A DNA stretch of 22,047 nucleotides from Phoronis australis (taxonomy: Eukaryota; Phoronida; Phoronidae): NCBI GenBank assembly GCA_002633005.1, contig NMRA01000401.1, forward strand, positions 395,827 to 417,873, read 5' to 3'. Position numbers and translations under genes: made by a program. Every line of letters starts with the position of its first letter. Position 1 is the first letter of the stretch. The notes beneath the pieces were generated by a model, which was not told the DNA's origin, ran no database searches, and saw nothing but the letters and a program-made list of their open reading frames with translations. Positions 1 to 9,890 of the stretch are shown piece after piece.

Positions 1-120
1 AATTCAAATCGAGGCAAGGGAATCCCAGTTGGTCAAAGGGATATCCCCGACAAAAGTTTGCCGTTTGTTGACTGTATGCAAGCCGCTGTCACGGTAGATG
101 GTAGCGATTTCTCATGGTGA
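1..120 (+). CDS. C-terminal end of an unidentified protein (partial, 5' cut by window edge)
   Basis: Frame 1 is open from the first base to a TGA at 118-120, giving 39 residues that end in VDGSDFSW. The composition looks like ordinary coding sequence (mixed codons, one Cys, several Asp/Pro). The opposite strand is broken by stops in the frames I checked. I do not recognise the family. It would be the terminal exon of a rightward gene. No clear AATAAA lies in the first few hundred bases after the stop; the first is near 656. It could also be a chance open stretch, since only 120 bases are visible. Confidence 0.35.
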   Translation, partial: NSNRGKGIPVGQRDIPDKSLPFVDCMQAAVTVDGSDFSW

Positions 121-3100
121 AATGATTTTTCAGCATAGTGCTTTGTCATGTTTTATGTTTGTTTCTTTGTTCGCACGCTACAGATCACAATTCTTATCGG
201 ATGAACGTGGATAGTTTTGATCTGTTAAAAAACACACATGTATAGGCTAAGAAAACATAAAAATACGTCTTCTTATAATTCAAGAGACATTTGCTAAACA
301 AATAAGAACATGTATGTTTCTAGGATCGGACGGTGAGCTTGAACCTCTCACGTATAGTTAAAAAAATTATTCCGTGGTGATCCAAGTATGTCAGATAATG
401 CTTTTACGTTTCCACTTCATGCTCGCGGACCCAGAAGTGAAAAAGATGTCTCACTCAGTGAATGGAATGTGCCTGAACATTTTGGTTACTTCATTTGTTG
501 CATTTTCGTCATTTAACATTGAACAATAATTAGCTTACGTCGACCACAACGGTATGTTTTTTGTCAAAATCGACACACATTTGTCAAAGATACACCTGCA
601 TATCAATATAAATTAATGTACACATTTTTGCGAAAATTGTATTAATGTGCAAATTAAATAAATGTTTTTTACTATCTCGTGCGGTTCCAGGGATTATTTT
701 GGGCGCGTACGTGTTATTAATGATGTTATGTATACTTTTTTTAGTTGCAACATTCTATTTTAACGAAAAATTCAATACTTATAAAAATTGGAAGTGTACT
801 CCGGCTGACTACCACAACATTTATATGTAATGACTTTTGCAACATACAAGTATTTATTTCATTGATTTTGAAATTGGGCTTTACTAGTGACTTTTTAAAG
901 TTGTCACATTAAATCTTTGCAATCTAGTCACCCGATTTCCACAAATCTTTAGTAGGCATTAGAATGCCAAATTTCGACTTTCCAAATAAAGAAGAAAACG
1001 AGTCCATCAATACTTGGAACGTTTCTTATGTGACCCCTGGTGGTCGAAGAAATAAAATCATGACCTCAAACCAAACTACATCAACAAATGTAGCGGTATT
1101 GTGCCACAGACGGGCTTCAACTGCATGCTCATTGAACCTCGCCAATCAATGAGTGGACGAAATAAGAATATTAGAATTCCATCAAACCCGTCTTTATTAA
1201 CCCCATGACACCAGTACATCTCAATGAGCTCAGCCATGGATCCTTTGCTTAAATATATAAAAAATGCAATCAACCGTGCGCGCACCCAGAAAAGGCTCGG
1301 GGGCTTCCAGTTGGCGAAGTGGGCAAAAAGGTCCGCCTCTGAGAAACAAAAGGTGCGAGAAAATGAGAGACAAAAATCCACTGAACAAGAACAAACGCGC
1401 ATTTTACAGTGGCGCCCCGTTTTTTTAGTCCGCCCGCCTTTTTGTTACCAAAAGGTCAACAACGTTAGGAATTCGAGCCCCCTATATTGAAGACTGGGTG
1501 CGCGCATGTCAACAAATCCACCGAAGGGGCGCAATTGCTCCAATTTTTGTGTACTGTGACATAACAAGTTTAAATGTGATCAAAAATATCAAGTGCTCAA
1601 AAGCCCGCAAACGACGGGTATATTGAGTAGCGTAGGGACCCGCAACAGCAAAAAATAATGCCTCCAACTAGATTCAATTTATGCTTATAAACAACAGTAA
1701 CCGAAGCACAGCAAGTCAATCGCAGTAAGCGAGAGAGTTCACACAAAACGTCATCACTCGAGGGGAGGCCGGGCTTTGGAGAGGGCGGGGGGACTGGTGT
1801 GGTTACCCTCATGGTGACATCATCATGCGCTTTTGGAATAGTTCCATCACTTTACATATCGTAAGGAAACTGGTTCACTGACCTAGGGGACCTGCCGTTT
1901 AGCACTTCCAAGATTTGATGGCATATTTCACTAGCCGCGTACCTCACTTATAAACATATACACGCAAACGACAGGCCCAATCCATCATTGCCTAAAGAGT
2001 TGGGGTTGGCTGCGATAACGGGGGGAAGGGAGTTAGAGAAAGTGCGAATTTTGGATGACGCAATATGTAAAAGCTCCCCAATAAAAAAATATAAACTCGT
2101 TTCTCTAGTTATCGGTAAGACCCTCAACAGTTTTGTGCACCCAAGATATGCGCCTGTACATACTATAAGCATGGCACCCTTAACATCGCCCATACAGTGT
2201 ATGCCACAAAAGCCTACTCAAATTTAAACACCTGTCAAAGTTTACTTCTGCAAATTTTAAATTTAAAGAAATGAATATTGCACTATAAGCCGGGAACTAT
2301 AAAGGATATTTCATAAACATCATATTCCCTAAATACCTTTTAGCTGATATCAGAATTTATTATATTTTGGAAACAATAAACAACTAAAAAATACCCATTC
2401 GGGCTATCAATTTTCCAAACAATCAAAAAGCATATAAACCACATATTTTAGCCTTGCAGACACTATAATTTACTTATAAGCTAATTTCACAATTAAGATA
2501 TCAACAGTAATTCTTCAGACAGTTATTTTACACTGCAAAATTGCCAAAGTTTACATTTTTCTACTGCAAAAGCTTCATACTGCTTCACTACAAATAACCA
2601 ATTGATCAGTTGTTCTACAACAGCTGTTTAATGCCATGCTAGTAAACTGAGATTTTCTGAATCTTTCACTTTTAGTAAGAAATAAGTAAAACATTCAACA
2701 CACCAACATTGCATGCACATTCCTCCATAAGAACCCTATTTTCGTCCAATGTATTACCTTGCAAAAATATTTATCAGCTTGAAGATAATGCAATGTCACT
2801 CATTTCAGATACAGTTGAATCACATTACTATGAATGAGAGCATATTCTGTTTCCCAGGAGAAAAGCAAGACCTTGCAAGACTTAGCAAAACAATGCAAGT
2901 GAAAAGCGAGTGTTGAATGAATTCAGTGTTTCCATTACATGAATTAAGATTTTTCACCACAAGTGCAAACTAATGTCTTGCATTTTGGAGAACTCAATAA
3001 AGAGCTACATGGGTAGCGCAGCACTGAAATAAGTGTGGGGGGGGGGGGGCTATAGCCACCCATGAACTATATAATGTTAACTGGCTTATGGCACTTTTAA

Positions 3101-4060
3101 GTCTCAAGCCAGTAACACTTTATGTAGATTGTTATGTTAAACTTCCATGCACCTTTTGAACAGGCCCCATAATGCAATTCGATTGTATCATATATGCATA
3201 TACTTAGGGTCATGTGCTTACATAAGAAGTCGTATCAAGATGCAGAATTAGGCTCTCTGCACTTTTATGTGAATGCAGCAAAACCAACCTTTCAAAGTTA
3301 CAGGTGAGGGAATTTTGGTATATTTGCTACAAACACAAAAAGAAACAAATTTTTCGTTTAAACCACTTGCCACCATAAAAGGTAAGGTTGTTCCTAGCTC
3401 AGATGAGAAATGGTTTCTCATGTGGGCTTGGAAAAAGCAGACAGTTCAATATTTTCTTGTTTTGCCCAAATTTTACGTAATCGTTGCTTGAATGTGAGGA
3501 GCAACAATGGGGGGGGGGGCAAACTGTCCCCACATTTGGGTGAAAATTTTAATAAAATAGGCAAAACAAAAAAAAATATGCCCCTGGCCAAATATATGCT
3601 TACATGCATGTCAACCTCATTAGCTATATGGTAAAATTTCACCAATTTAGGACAAAAATGATTGCCAGAATTCATCTTTTTCATTTTTAAAAGGTTCTAA
3701 CATTGTTTTGAATGCCCACAATTTCACAGAAACATTGTCTGATGGTAGAATTTCCACACTCCATGACATTAGCTTTAAATTTGTTGTTTTCCATCAATTG
3801 GCCACTCCATTTTGATCTTTACTGGCTTTCATTCATTTAAAACACCTAAGGCTACATTTGAGGCTATGCCAAATGCTTGAAGTGTTCACAAGTTCTCGCA
3901 TTGGTTGACAAGCTATCGCGCAAATCCAGTCATAACTTTGATATGTTATGCAAATAAATTGAATCGCAAAGTGTAAACAGTAAAAGACGCAGCAACTACC
4001 CGTCGCGAGGATGAGCAGTTACAGACACATTGCAGACAATTGACCAAGTGTGAACAGGAG
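121..4060. other. Non-coding flank between the left-edge gene and the GPR157-like gene
   Basis: AT-rich sequence with no ORF I can assign to a family. Open frames at 645-830, 964-1152, 1224-1490, 1988-2227 and their antisense partners are short, lack recognisable domains and are not framed by convincing splice sites. A somewhat GC-richer patch lies at about 1590-1830. Two long G homopolymers lie at 3037-3049 and 3509-3519. The right part may include the 3' UTR of the leftward receptor gene, whose poly(A) site I cannot place. Confidence 0.6.
3037..3519. repeat. Two long poly(G) runs (13 and 11 G) 460 bases apart
   Basis: Uninterrupted G13 at 3037-3049 and G11 at 3509-3519. Both are immediately followed by C-containing sequence (GGCTATAGCC, GGCAAACTGTCCCC). 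They are simple repeats and prone to sequencing length errors. If the receptor transcript extends this far they would be C runs in its 3' UTR. Confidence 0.8.
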
Positions 4061-4243
4061 TTCAGGTGCATGTGCATTTGCATGTTCAGGCGCTTTTGAA
4101 TACATGTTCAGGTGCATTTGCATGTTCAGGTGCATGTGCATTTGCATGTTCAGGTGCACTTGCATGTTCAGGTGCATTTGCACGTTCAGGTGCATTTGCA
4201 TTGTTTAGGTGCATTTGCATTGTTCAGGTGCATGTGTATATGT
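4061..4243. repeat. 18-bp minisatellite with repeated POU-octamer motif
   Basis: About eight to nine imperfect tandem copies of an 18-bp unit, CAGGTGCATTTGCATGTT, some lengthened to 24 bp by an extra TGCATG. The core ATTTGCAT is the reverse complement of the octamer ATGCAAAT. It is perfect at 4076-4083, 4116-4123, 4140-4147, 4194-4201 and 4213-4220. Because 18 is a multiple of three, both strands give open repetitive frames (MQMHLN on minus); I regard these as artefacts. The array begins about 140 bases beyond the stop codon of the leftward receptor gene, so it may lie in its 3' UTR. Confidence 0.85.
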
Positions 4244-4382
4244 TTAGAATATTGGACTTTTTTGGAAAAAACGCATAACTTTGGAACATGGACCTAACTA
4301 AGTGCCAATGGCCCAGATTGCATTATTTGAAAGGATGCCCTCGATTACCTGTGCATGTGAACCATGTAGTACTTGACTCACA

Positions 4383-4598
4383 TCACGGAATGCGAAATGT
4401 AGATCGCGACACGTCTGTCAAAGGTTCAATACTATTTCTATGATATATTAAATGGGTTTCCTCATCAGCAGGTACACTCTCTGCCCTTTTGACACAGCAG
4501 TGATTCCTGAATGCTTCAATAATGTGTCGTCGGACAGACTGTGTAAAGGCGCAGAATATAATACAATTGGCTCCGCCTTGAAATGTGTCACCAATACC
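4383..4598 (-). CDS. GPR157: GPR157-like receptor, coding exon 3 (TM7 and cytoplasmic tail)
   Basis: Reading leftward, a TTTCCAG acceptor (AG at 4600-4599) opens directly into GIGDTFQGGANCIIF. This corresponds to the TM7 signature of vertebrate GPR157 (HGIGNTFQGGANCIMF). The phase is 0, matching the donor of exon 2. The exon encodes residues 275-345, with the stop TGA at 4385-4383. After TM7 comes a short basic tail with a Cys-Cys pair (308-309), a plausible palmitoylation site, and a final segment rich in Ser/Thr and acidic residues. I found no other TM7 exon nearer to exon 2, so the gene must splice across the 5.3-kb interval 4599-9890. That interval is probably inflated by an assembly duplication. 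Confidence 0.88.
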   Translation of the reverse strand, partial: GIGDTFQGGANCIIFCAFTQSVRRHIIEAFRNHCCVKRAESVPADEETHLIYHRNSIEPLTDVSRSTFRIP

Positions 4599-4617
4599 CT
4601 GGAAATAGTAGGAAAAT

Positions 4618-6118
4618 TGAATACATTGTTTTATGTCGAGGCATCAACAACAGAAATAAATTTTTAAGCAATAGTTGATTTTTCAACACAAAGAGTCAAT
4701 TCTTATCAATATTTACTGGAGGTGTAAATCTCAAAAAATACACATTCTGGAAAGAGCAAATAATTTCAGCTGTAAAAATCGAAGTTTTAACAAATAATTA
4801 ATATCAGAACACAATATTCACCAAAGACGAATACATTTCTTAAAAACACTAAATGTTGTTAATAAATGCTTGAAATGTAAAACAGTTAAATTAAGCATTT
4901 AGTTTTAAATTGATAAATTTTAACACCTATTTGCAGATTGTGACATTGTCCTAATTTTTTAAAAAATATGAAATCTAAACTAATTCCTATTTCAAAGTTT
5001 TGAGACACCGTTATTGAATTCAATCATGGCCTAATATGTACAAAATTTAATGTTTCTAAGCAAAATGCCTTAATCTACTTTGAAAAAACTATATTTTGAA
5101 TTCGTTTTTTGATAAAAACTCAAAATTTGTTTATGAAAATGAAGAAATCACTAAATAATCAATTTCATGTTGATTTTGTCATATTTTCTGACACTTCGCT
5201 TTTTTACAAACAGTAGTTTACAAATTTAAAAATGAACTGGACAATGTTGAAACTCCACGATGTTGAGATGCACTGTGAAAAACCCATCCCCAGGCATGGG
5301 AAATGGCAGGACACAACTATCAGAATAAAAAGTGAAATGTTCAGTGAGAGACACAGCACAACTCTGTCAGACGACGTCAAGCAAGCTGAGGAGACTAGTC
5401 AGCAGGATACCTCAGATGTTGTAGATGCAAAACAAACAACTCCATCTATACACAATGACACATTGTTTTTTGACGACTGAGAACACACCTCAGTTCAAGC
5501 TTAATCTCGACAAACTCATGACATGTGTTGCTCCATTCACTTCGTCAAAAATTTGACGACTTACCCCACAAGCTCATTTACAAAAAAATCAGTGGGTATG
5601 TACAATATCTTTGCATTGAATCGTCACATAAGTTCATACAACAAAAATGCCATTTTATACAACAATAAAGCCCAACAAAACTCGCAAGCATTTCTGGCAA
5701 GCAATTTGCCCAATGTTTGGTGGAGTTCTGCTATAAATGCCTATCTTTTTATTTTGAAAATGTTTGCACTTTTACACTGAGTTACTTCTTTGGATACTGA
5801 GAAATTGAGTTCTGTATATTTTGACTTGTAACGTCCTACATAACCCAAGGAGGAAGAATAAGCTGAGTGCACTCACTCTTCTCTTGACGGACGCCAACAA
5901 AAAACGCATTATAGCACTTTGAGTTTCAAGGAATGTCGATAAAAATTGTTTTCTGGAATACTTGAAGTCACGCAGCACTGATTAGGCCAAAGCCAAAATT
6001 TTGAACTTCAAAATGGGAAAAATCGAGTTAGGATTCAGTGATTCGATCAACCATGTTGAAGCAACCAATGAACCTCTTCAGTGTGTGCTGTTATGTGTTT
6101 ATGTAATAAGGAACACTT
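4618..6118. repeat. Direct repeat copy A (1.5 kb), in receptor intron 2
   Basis: Starts at TGAATACATTGTTTTATG and ends at ATAAGGAACACTT. It matches 7556-9026 in order along its whole length, with scattered substitutions and several small indels. For example, about 10 and 14 extra bases lie near 5037-5075 relative to copy B. The left edge lies only 20 bases from the receptor TM7 exon; the right edge abuts the TTAA end of a transposon. The content is AT-rich non-coding sequence plus one 82-codon open frame (5232-5480). It probably represents one of two haplotypes of the same intronic locus. Confidence 0.92.
5232..5480 (+). pseudogene. 82-codon open frame in copy A (decayed in copy B); unidentified, coding status doubtful
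   Basis: Open from ATG at 5232 to TGA, ending in NDTLFFDD, with AATAAA at 5664-5669 and a pyrimidine-rich TTTTTTACAAACAG just upstream (AG at 5212-5213). This resembles a terminal exon. However, an in-frame TAG follows that acceptor directly. In copy B (8149-8400) the frame is lost through a two-base insertion in an A run and a GAG-to-TAG change. Most visible differences between the copies change amino acids. I infer a non-functional or never-coding segment; no family recognised. Confidence 0.3.
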
Positions 6119-6388
6119 CTTAAAGGCGAAGGCAACCTTTTTCCATGTCATTTTGAGCTAAAATAAGGTTGGTTGGTTATCCTAGACATATTTCCCACTT
6201 AATTACAGCTTTTCGTAATTTTGTTAATTACTCGTCCGCTACTCTGGAAATGACGTTTTAGGAGGCAAGCATTTCGCGCCAATTTCTTTTCATATAGTCT
6301 GACTGTGAGAGCTGCCGAGTCAGTCATTGTTCTACCTCGGTTGTGTTAAGTTCCGTCGTCGTTTGCTTTCATTTACTAGTCAGTCAAC

Positions 6389-7206
6389 ATGCCACACTGT
6401 TGGTGCGTACCAGGATGTTCTAACTATGGGCTCACGTGCGCTTTGGGAGTACCTTTGCATCGCTTTCCGATGGATGACACACTTCGCCGTACTTGGCTCG
6501 TTCGTGTGAAGAACGCAGCGTTACCCGTCCACGCAACGTATAAAGCAGTGGAGAATTACCGTGTGTGTGGCAAGCACTTTCTGCCGTCCGATTACGAAAG
6601 AGATTTGTACACTGAACTGATGAAGGTCCCTGCGAAACAACGTGTGAAGAAGGATGCCATTCCGTCTGTGTTGATTCCCGGCAGTGCCCCGTCGCCACTC
6701 CCGAGAAGTGCATTTTTGAAGCGAAAAGCCTCACGAGCTGTGGCCAGTACAGTGACTGGAGCCACTGGAGGTACATTGTACTTCATCTACTGTCACCCGT
6801 GCCTCCGAACGTACCCCAGAGCGTGCAATTCCTGGAACCAGTAGTGATTCGTCCTGTGCTGTTTTCTCCACCCCAGAGCCTCTAAGCAGCCCTGCAGTGA
6901 TATTGATTAGTGGGAGTGATAACAGGCTCAGTTCGACACCCAGTGAAGAGGACAGTTCGTCGTCCAGTGAACAGATCGGTGAGCCAAACTTTGATAAGTT
7001 TATTGTTGACTTGTCTAAAGTGTTGGAGCTATTTAGAAGGTGTCAGGTGTGTGGCGAGGGAGTCACATGACACGGTGTAAGAAGTTTGGGTGCTCAGGTC
7101 ACCATCCAGTGGGAGTGTGTCGCGGGACACTCTGGCAAGTGGGACAGTTGTTCCTCTGTGCGTGGTATGCCGGAGGTCCACTTAACCATGTCCAGTAGTG
7201 GCTTGG
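6389..7206 (+). pseudogene. THAP-domain transposase, 5' half (nonsense codon, 3' truncated)
   Basis: ATG 6389 opens a THAP zinc finger. It has C6-X3-C10 and C60-X2-H63 with HF following, the RFP motif (25-27), W36, and AIPSVL as the AVPTxF-type ending. A donor GGAG|GTACAT (6771) and an acceptor TTCTCCACCCCAG (AG 6875-6876) would remove 106 bases and restore the frame. An alternative acceptor at 6818-6819 also keeps frame. The next exon encodes a Ser-rich linker, then FDKFIVDLSKVLELFRRC-QVCG and a WECVAGHSGKWDS block. This is the CxxCG...C..GH...W zinc-binding region usual between THAP and transposase core. An in-frame TGA (7068-7070) interrupts it. Similarity fades after PEVHLTMSSSG (about 7206), where the strand content switches. 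The catalytic core is missing, so the copy cannot be autonomous. Confidence 0.75.
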
Positions 7207-7492
7207 CCTCGTCGAACTCTGAACAGCACAAGCATTCCATTGAGGTAGGCATAACAACGCACACAGTGCAATGTTTGCACCAAGATGTGTCACCACGTCT
7301 GTCCTCAGTAGCCGCCTCGATTCTCTCAACAGCTACCTGTGCCTGTGTGTACTCTGCTTCGTTATACTCGGGCTCAAACATGTACTCACCCACTGAATGT
7401 CCGTGAAAAAATTCCTCGTCACCACTGCTGTGAACAAGGTCTCCGTCACTCACACTACTGTCACTGTGATACGGGTCACCGACTCCAGCCAT
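7094..7492 (-). pseudogene. ORF with P2X7 C-terminal-like cysteine domain (truncated), transposon-associated
   Basis: Leftward ORF of 132 codons starting MAGVGDPYHSD at 7492; an upstream in-frame reading continues across the n. The N-terminal part is acidic and Ser/Glu-rich (about residues 1-62). Then comes a Cys cluster, WCKHCTVCVVMPTSMECLCC, which resembles the start of the intracellular zinc-binding domain of P2X7. That domain is also found alone in many invertebrate proteins annotated P2X7-like. Beyond FDEAKPLL the reading is simply the antisense of the THAP transposase linker region, so the rest of the domain has been lost at a rearrangement point near 7200-7215. No channel segment is present. 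Function is unknown; I infer a second gene of the transposon. Confidence 0.55.
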
Positions 7493-7554
7493 TTTCAGCT
7501 TACAACACACTAAACAATCCCTAAATCCAACGTAGTTGAGTTCTCTACTAACCT

Positions 7555-7555
7555 N
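7555..7555. other. Ambiguous base (n), probable assembly junction
   Basis: The only non-ACGT character in the window. To its left is the transposon remnant; to its right starts repeat copy B. Copy A reads TTGAATAC at the matching point, so the hidden base could be t. Confidence 0.85.
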
Positions 7556-9026
7556 TGAATACATTGTTTTATGTCGAGGCATCAACAACAGAAATAAATT
7601 TTTAAGCAATAGTTGATTTTTCAACACAAAGAGCCAACTCTTATCAATATTTACTGGAGGTGTAAATCTCAAAAAATACACATTCTGGAAAGAGCAAATG
7701 ATTTCAGCTGTAAAAATCGAAGTTTTAACAAATAATTAATATCAGAACACAATATTCACCAAAGACGAATAAGTTTCTTTAAACACTAAATGTTGTTAAT
7801 AAATGCTTGAAATGTAAAACAGTTAAATTAAGCATTTAGTTTTAAATTGATGAATTTTAACACCTACTTGCAGATTGTGACATTGTCCTAATTTTTAAAA
7901 AAATAATATGAAATCTAAACTAATTCCTATTTCAAAGTTTTGAGACACCGTTATTGAATTCAATCATGGTCCAAAATTTAATGTTTAATAATCTACTTTG
8001 AAAAACTATATTTTGAATTCGTTTTTTGATAAAAACTCAAAGTTTGTTTATAAAAATGAAGAAATCACTAAATAATCAATTTCAAGTTGATTTTGTCATA
8101 TTTTCTGACACTTGGCTTTTTTACAAACAGTAGTTTACAAATTTAAAAATGAACTGGACAATGTTGAAACTCCACGATGTTGTGATGCACTGTGAAAAAC
8201 CCATCCCCAGGCATTGGAAATGGCAGGACACAACTATCAGAATAAAAAAAGTGAAATGTTCAGTGAGAGACACAGCCCAACTCTGTCAGACGACGTCAAG
8301 CAAGCTTAGGAGACTAGTCGGCAGGATACTTCCGATGTTGTAGATGCAAAACAAACAACTCCATCTATACACAATGACACATTGTTTTTTGATGACTGAG
8401 AACACACCTCAGTTCAAGCTTAATCTCGACAAACTCATGACATGTGTTGATATATTCACTTCGTCAAAAATTTGACGACTTACCTCACAAGCTCATTTAC
8501 AAAAAAATCAGTGGGTATGTACAACATCTTCGCAATGAATCGTAACAAAAGTTCAACAAAAATGCCATTACAATAAAGCCCAACGAAACTCGCAAACATT
8601 TCTGGCAAGTAATTCGCCCATGTTTGGCAGAGTTCTGCTATAAATGCCTATCTTGTTTATTTTGAAATTGTTTGCACTTTTACACTGAGTTACTTCTTTG
8701 GATATTGAGAAATTGAGCTCTGTATATTTTGACTTGTAACGACCTACATAACCCAAGGAGGAACAATAAGCTGAGTGCACTCACACTTTTCTTGACGGAT
8801 GCCAACAAAAAACGCATTATAGCACTTTGAGTTTTAAGGAATGTCAATAAAAAATTGTTTTCTGGAATACTTAAAGTCACGCAGCAAGCTGATTAGGCCA
8901 AAGCCAAAATTTTAAACTTCAAAATGGGAAAAATCGAGTTAGGATTCAGTGATTTGATCAACCTATTGAAGCAACCAATGAACCTCTTCGGTGTGTGCTG
9001 CTATGTGTTAATGTAATAAGGAACAC
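7556..9026. repeat. Direct repeat copy B (1.5 kb), begins at the ambiguous base
   Basis: Co-linear second copy of 4618-6118. Its first base follows the only n in the window (7555). Its right end continues as CACTTAACTGCC into unique intron sequence leading to receptor exon 2. It thus carries an uninterrupted TTAA (9027-9030) at the place where copy A meets the transposon. The corresponding open frame is broken by two extra A and a TAG. Confidence 0.92.
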
Positions 9027-9890
9027 TTAACTGCCTTACTGAAAACAAAACAAAGGGTTCCACCCAAAACAAGGACTAAAACTTACAACAAACTTAGCTC
9101 TGCATAGGGCTTAAGAATGTTATAAAACCGCCTTCTGTCAAAAATAACTCATCATGACTCCCCGTAGTACATACACGTGACCAGAGTGGACCTCAAGGTC
9201 AGTCGTAAAATAGTATCTTCTGTTGGCCCTTAGCCGCCCCTATACTTTTAACATCTGGGTACTAAAGGTAGGTAGGTAGGCAATAAAAATTTTGCAACTT
9301 CATACATCAATTTTGCTAACTATTTTTCAACCAATGAGCCACGCTGTCTTGAGAAATTAAAAACTCGCGTATGAGATTTTGTTAAAGGATTTTTGCCACT
9401 TTTTTGTAACAAAACAACCAAGTCGCCGGTAAAGACTTACTCACTGGGCTGTGTCATCTATCAATCAACAGTGTGAAATTGACTACAGCATTTTATGTAC
9501 AGAATAAATAAAAAGTCAGAGCAGTTTTGTCAATAAAGTTTTCTGAGTCGGCGGTGTTGTATTAGCTGACTCGACTTACCTCCCCTGTGTGGTTTACTAT
9601 TACATTGTAGTTATGTCCCATGGTTTTCAGCATTTCGGTTGGGTAAAGTCAAACGAACCCAATTTTTATTTAGGCCCAGCTTGTTCTTCACCCACACTGG
9701 AACTAGTCAGGTAAATTCTGAGATTGGAGAAAACCAATTTGAATAATTTAGGAGCACAAGCACAGTGTCGTGAATCTTATGTACCAAAAGCAATATCAGA
9801 AAGAAATATCAAGGTCCTCTGACTGACTACTATAAAGCAACACTGGCTGATACATGCACATTAGGAATCAAGTGATTATGATAAGCTTAC
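9027..9890. other. Intron 2 of the GPR157-like gene, unique part
   Basis: AT-rich, with a short GTAG tetranucleotide run near 9268-9280. On the minus strand a small open stretch beginning MLKTMGHNYNV reaches a GTAAGT-type donor (ACTTACC on plus near 9574-9580). It has no matching acceptor partner and is not part of the receptor frame. I see no other gene content. Confidence 0.5.

Larger units (their letters stand above)
6120..7554 (+). mobile_element. Partial Kolobok/T2-like DNA transposon (left end at TTAA), internally rearranged
   Basis: Begins with TTAA (6120-6123) followed by AGGCGAAGGCAACC. Known T2/Kolobok elements insert at TTAA and often start TTAAAGG; that much is family knowledge. 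Inside are a THAP-domain transposase start on the plus strand and, from about 7200 to 7492, a minus-strand ORF with a P2X7 C-terminal-like domain. The catalytic RNase H-like part of the transposase is absent. The right terminus is not seen, because the segment stops at the n (7555). The equivalent allele in copy B has an intact TTAA with no insertion. Confidence 0.7.

Noticed and set aside
645-830. 61-codon ORF with one hydrophobic segment
   Set aside because: AT-rich sequence naturally gives hydrophobic codons. No signal for splicing or homology, and it stands alone in non-coding DNA.
1224-1490. 88-codon ORF rich in Lys, Arg and Glu
   Set aside because: No domain recognised, overlapped by an equally long antisense frame, and no supporting splice or poly(A) signals.
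4019-4297. Repetitive ORFs (MQMHLN-type and HVQVHLH-type proteins)
   Set aside because: Produced by an 18-bp tandem repeat, which keeps all frames open; no start, splice or domain support.
6432-6786. Minus-strand ORFs of 114 and 64 codons over the THAP exon
   Set aside because: Antisense shadows of a clear THAP domain, with no recognisable motifs.
7086-7406. 106-codon plus-strand ORF as an independent gene
   Set aside because: Its first third is the transposase zinc-binding region downstream of a nonsense codon, and the rest is the antisense of the P2X7-like ORF.
4618-9026. LTR retrotransposon: two long direct repeats flanking an internal region
   Set aside because: The internal part has no gag, protease, reverse transcriptase or integrase. 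The repeats lack TG...CA termini, primer-binding site and target duplication. The second repeat starts exactly at an ambiguous base.
9571-9630. Minus-strand mini-exon ending in GTAAGT as an extra receptor exon
   Set aside because: It does not continue the GPR157 frame or TM7 motif, which is found instead at 4598-4383.
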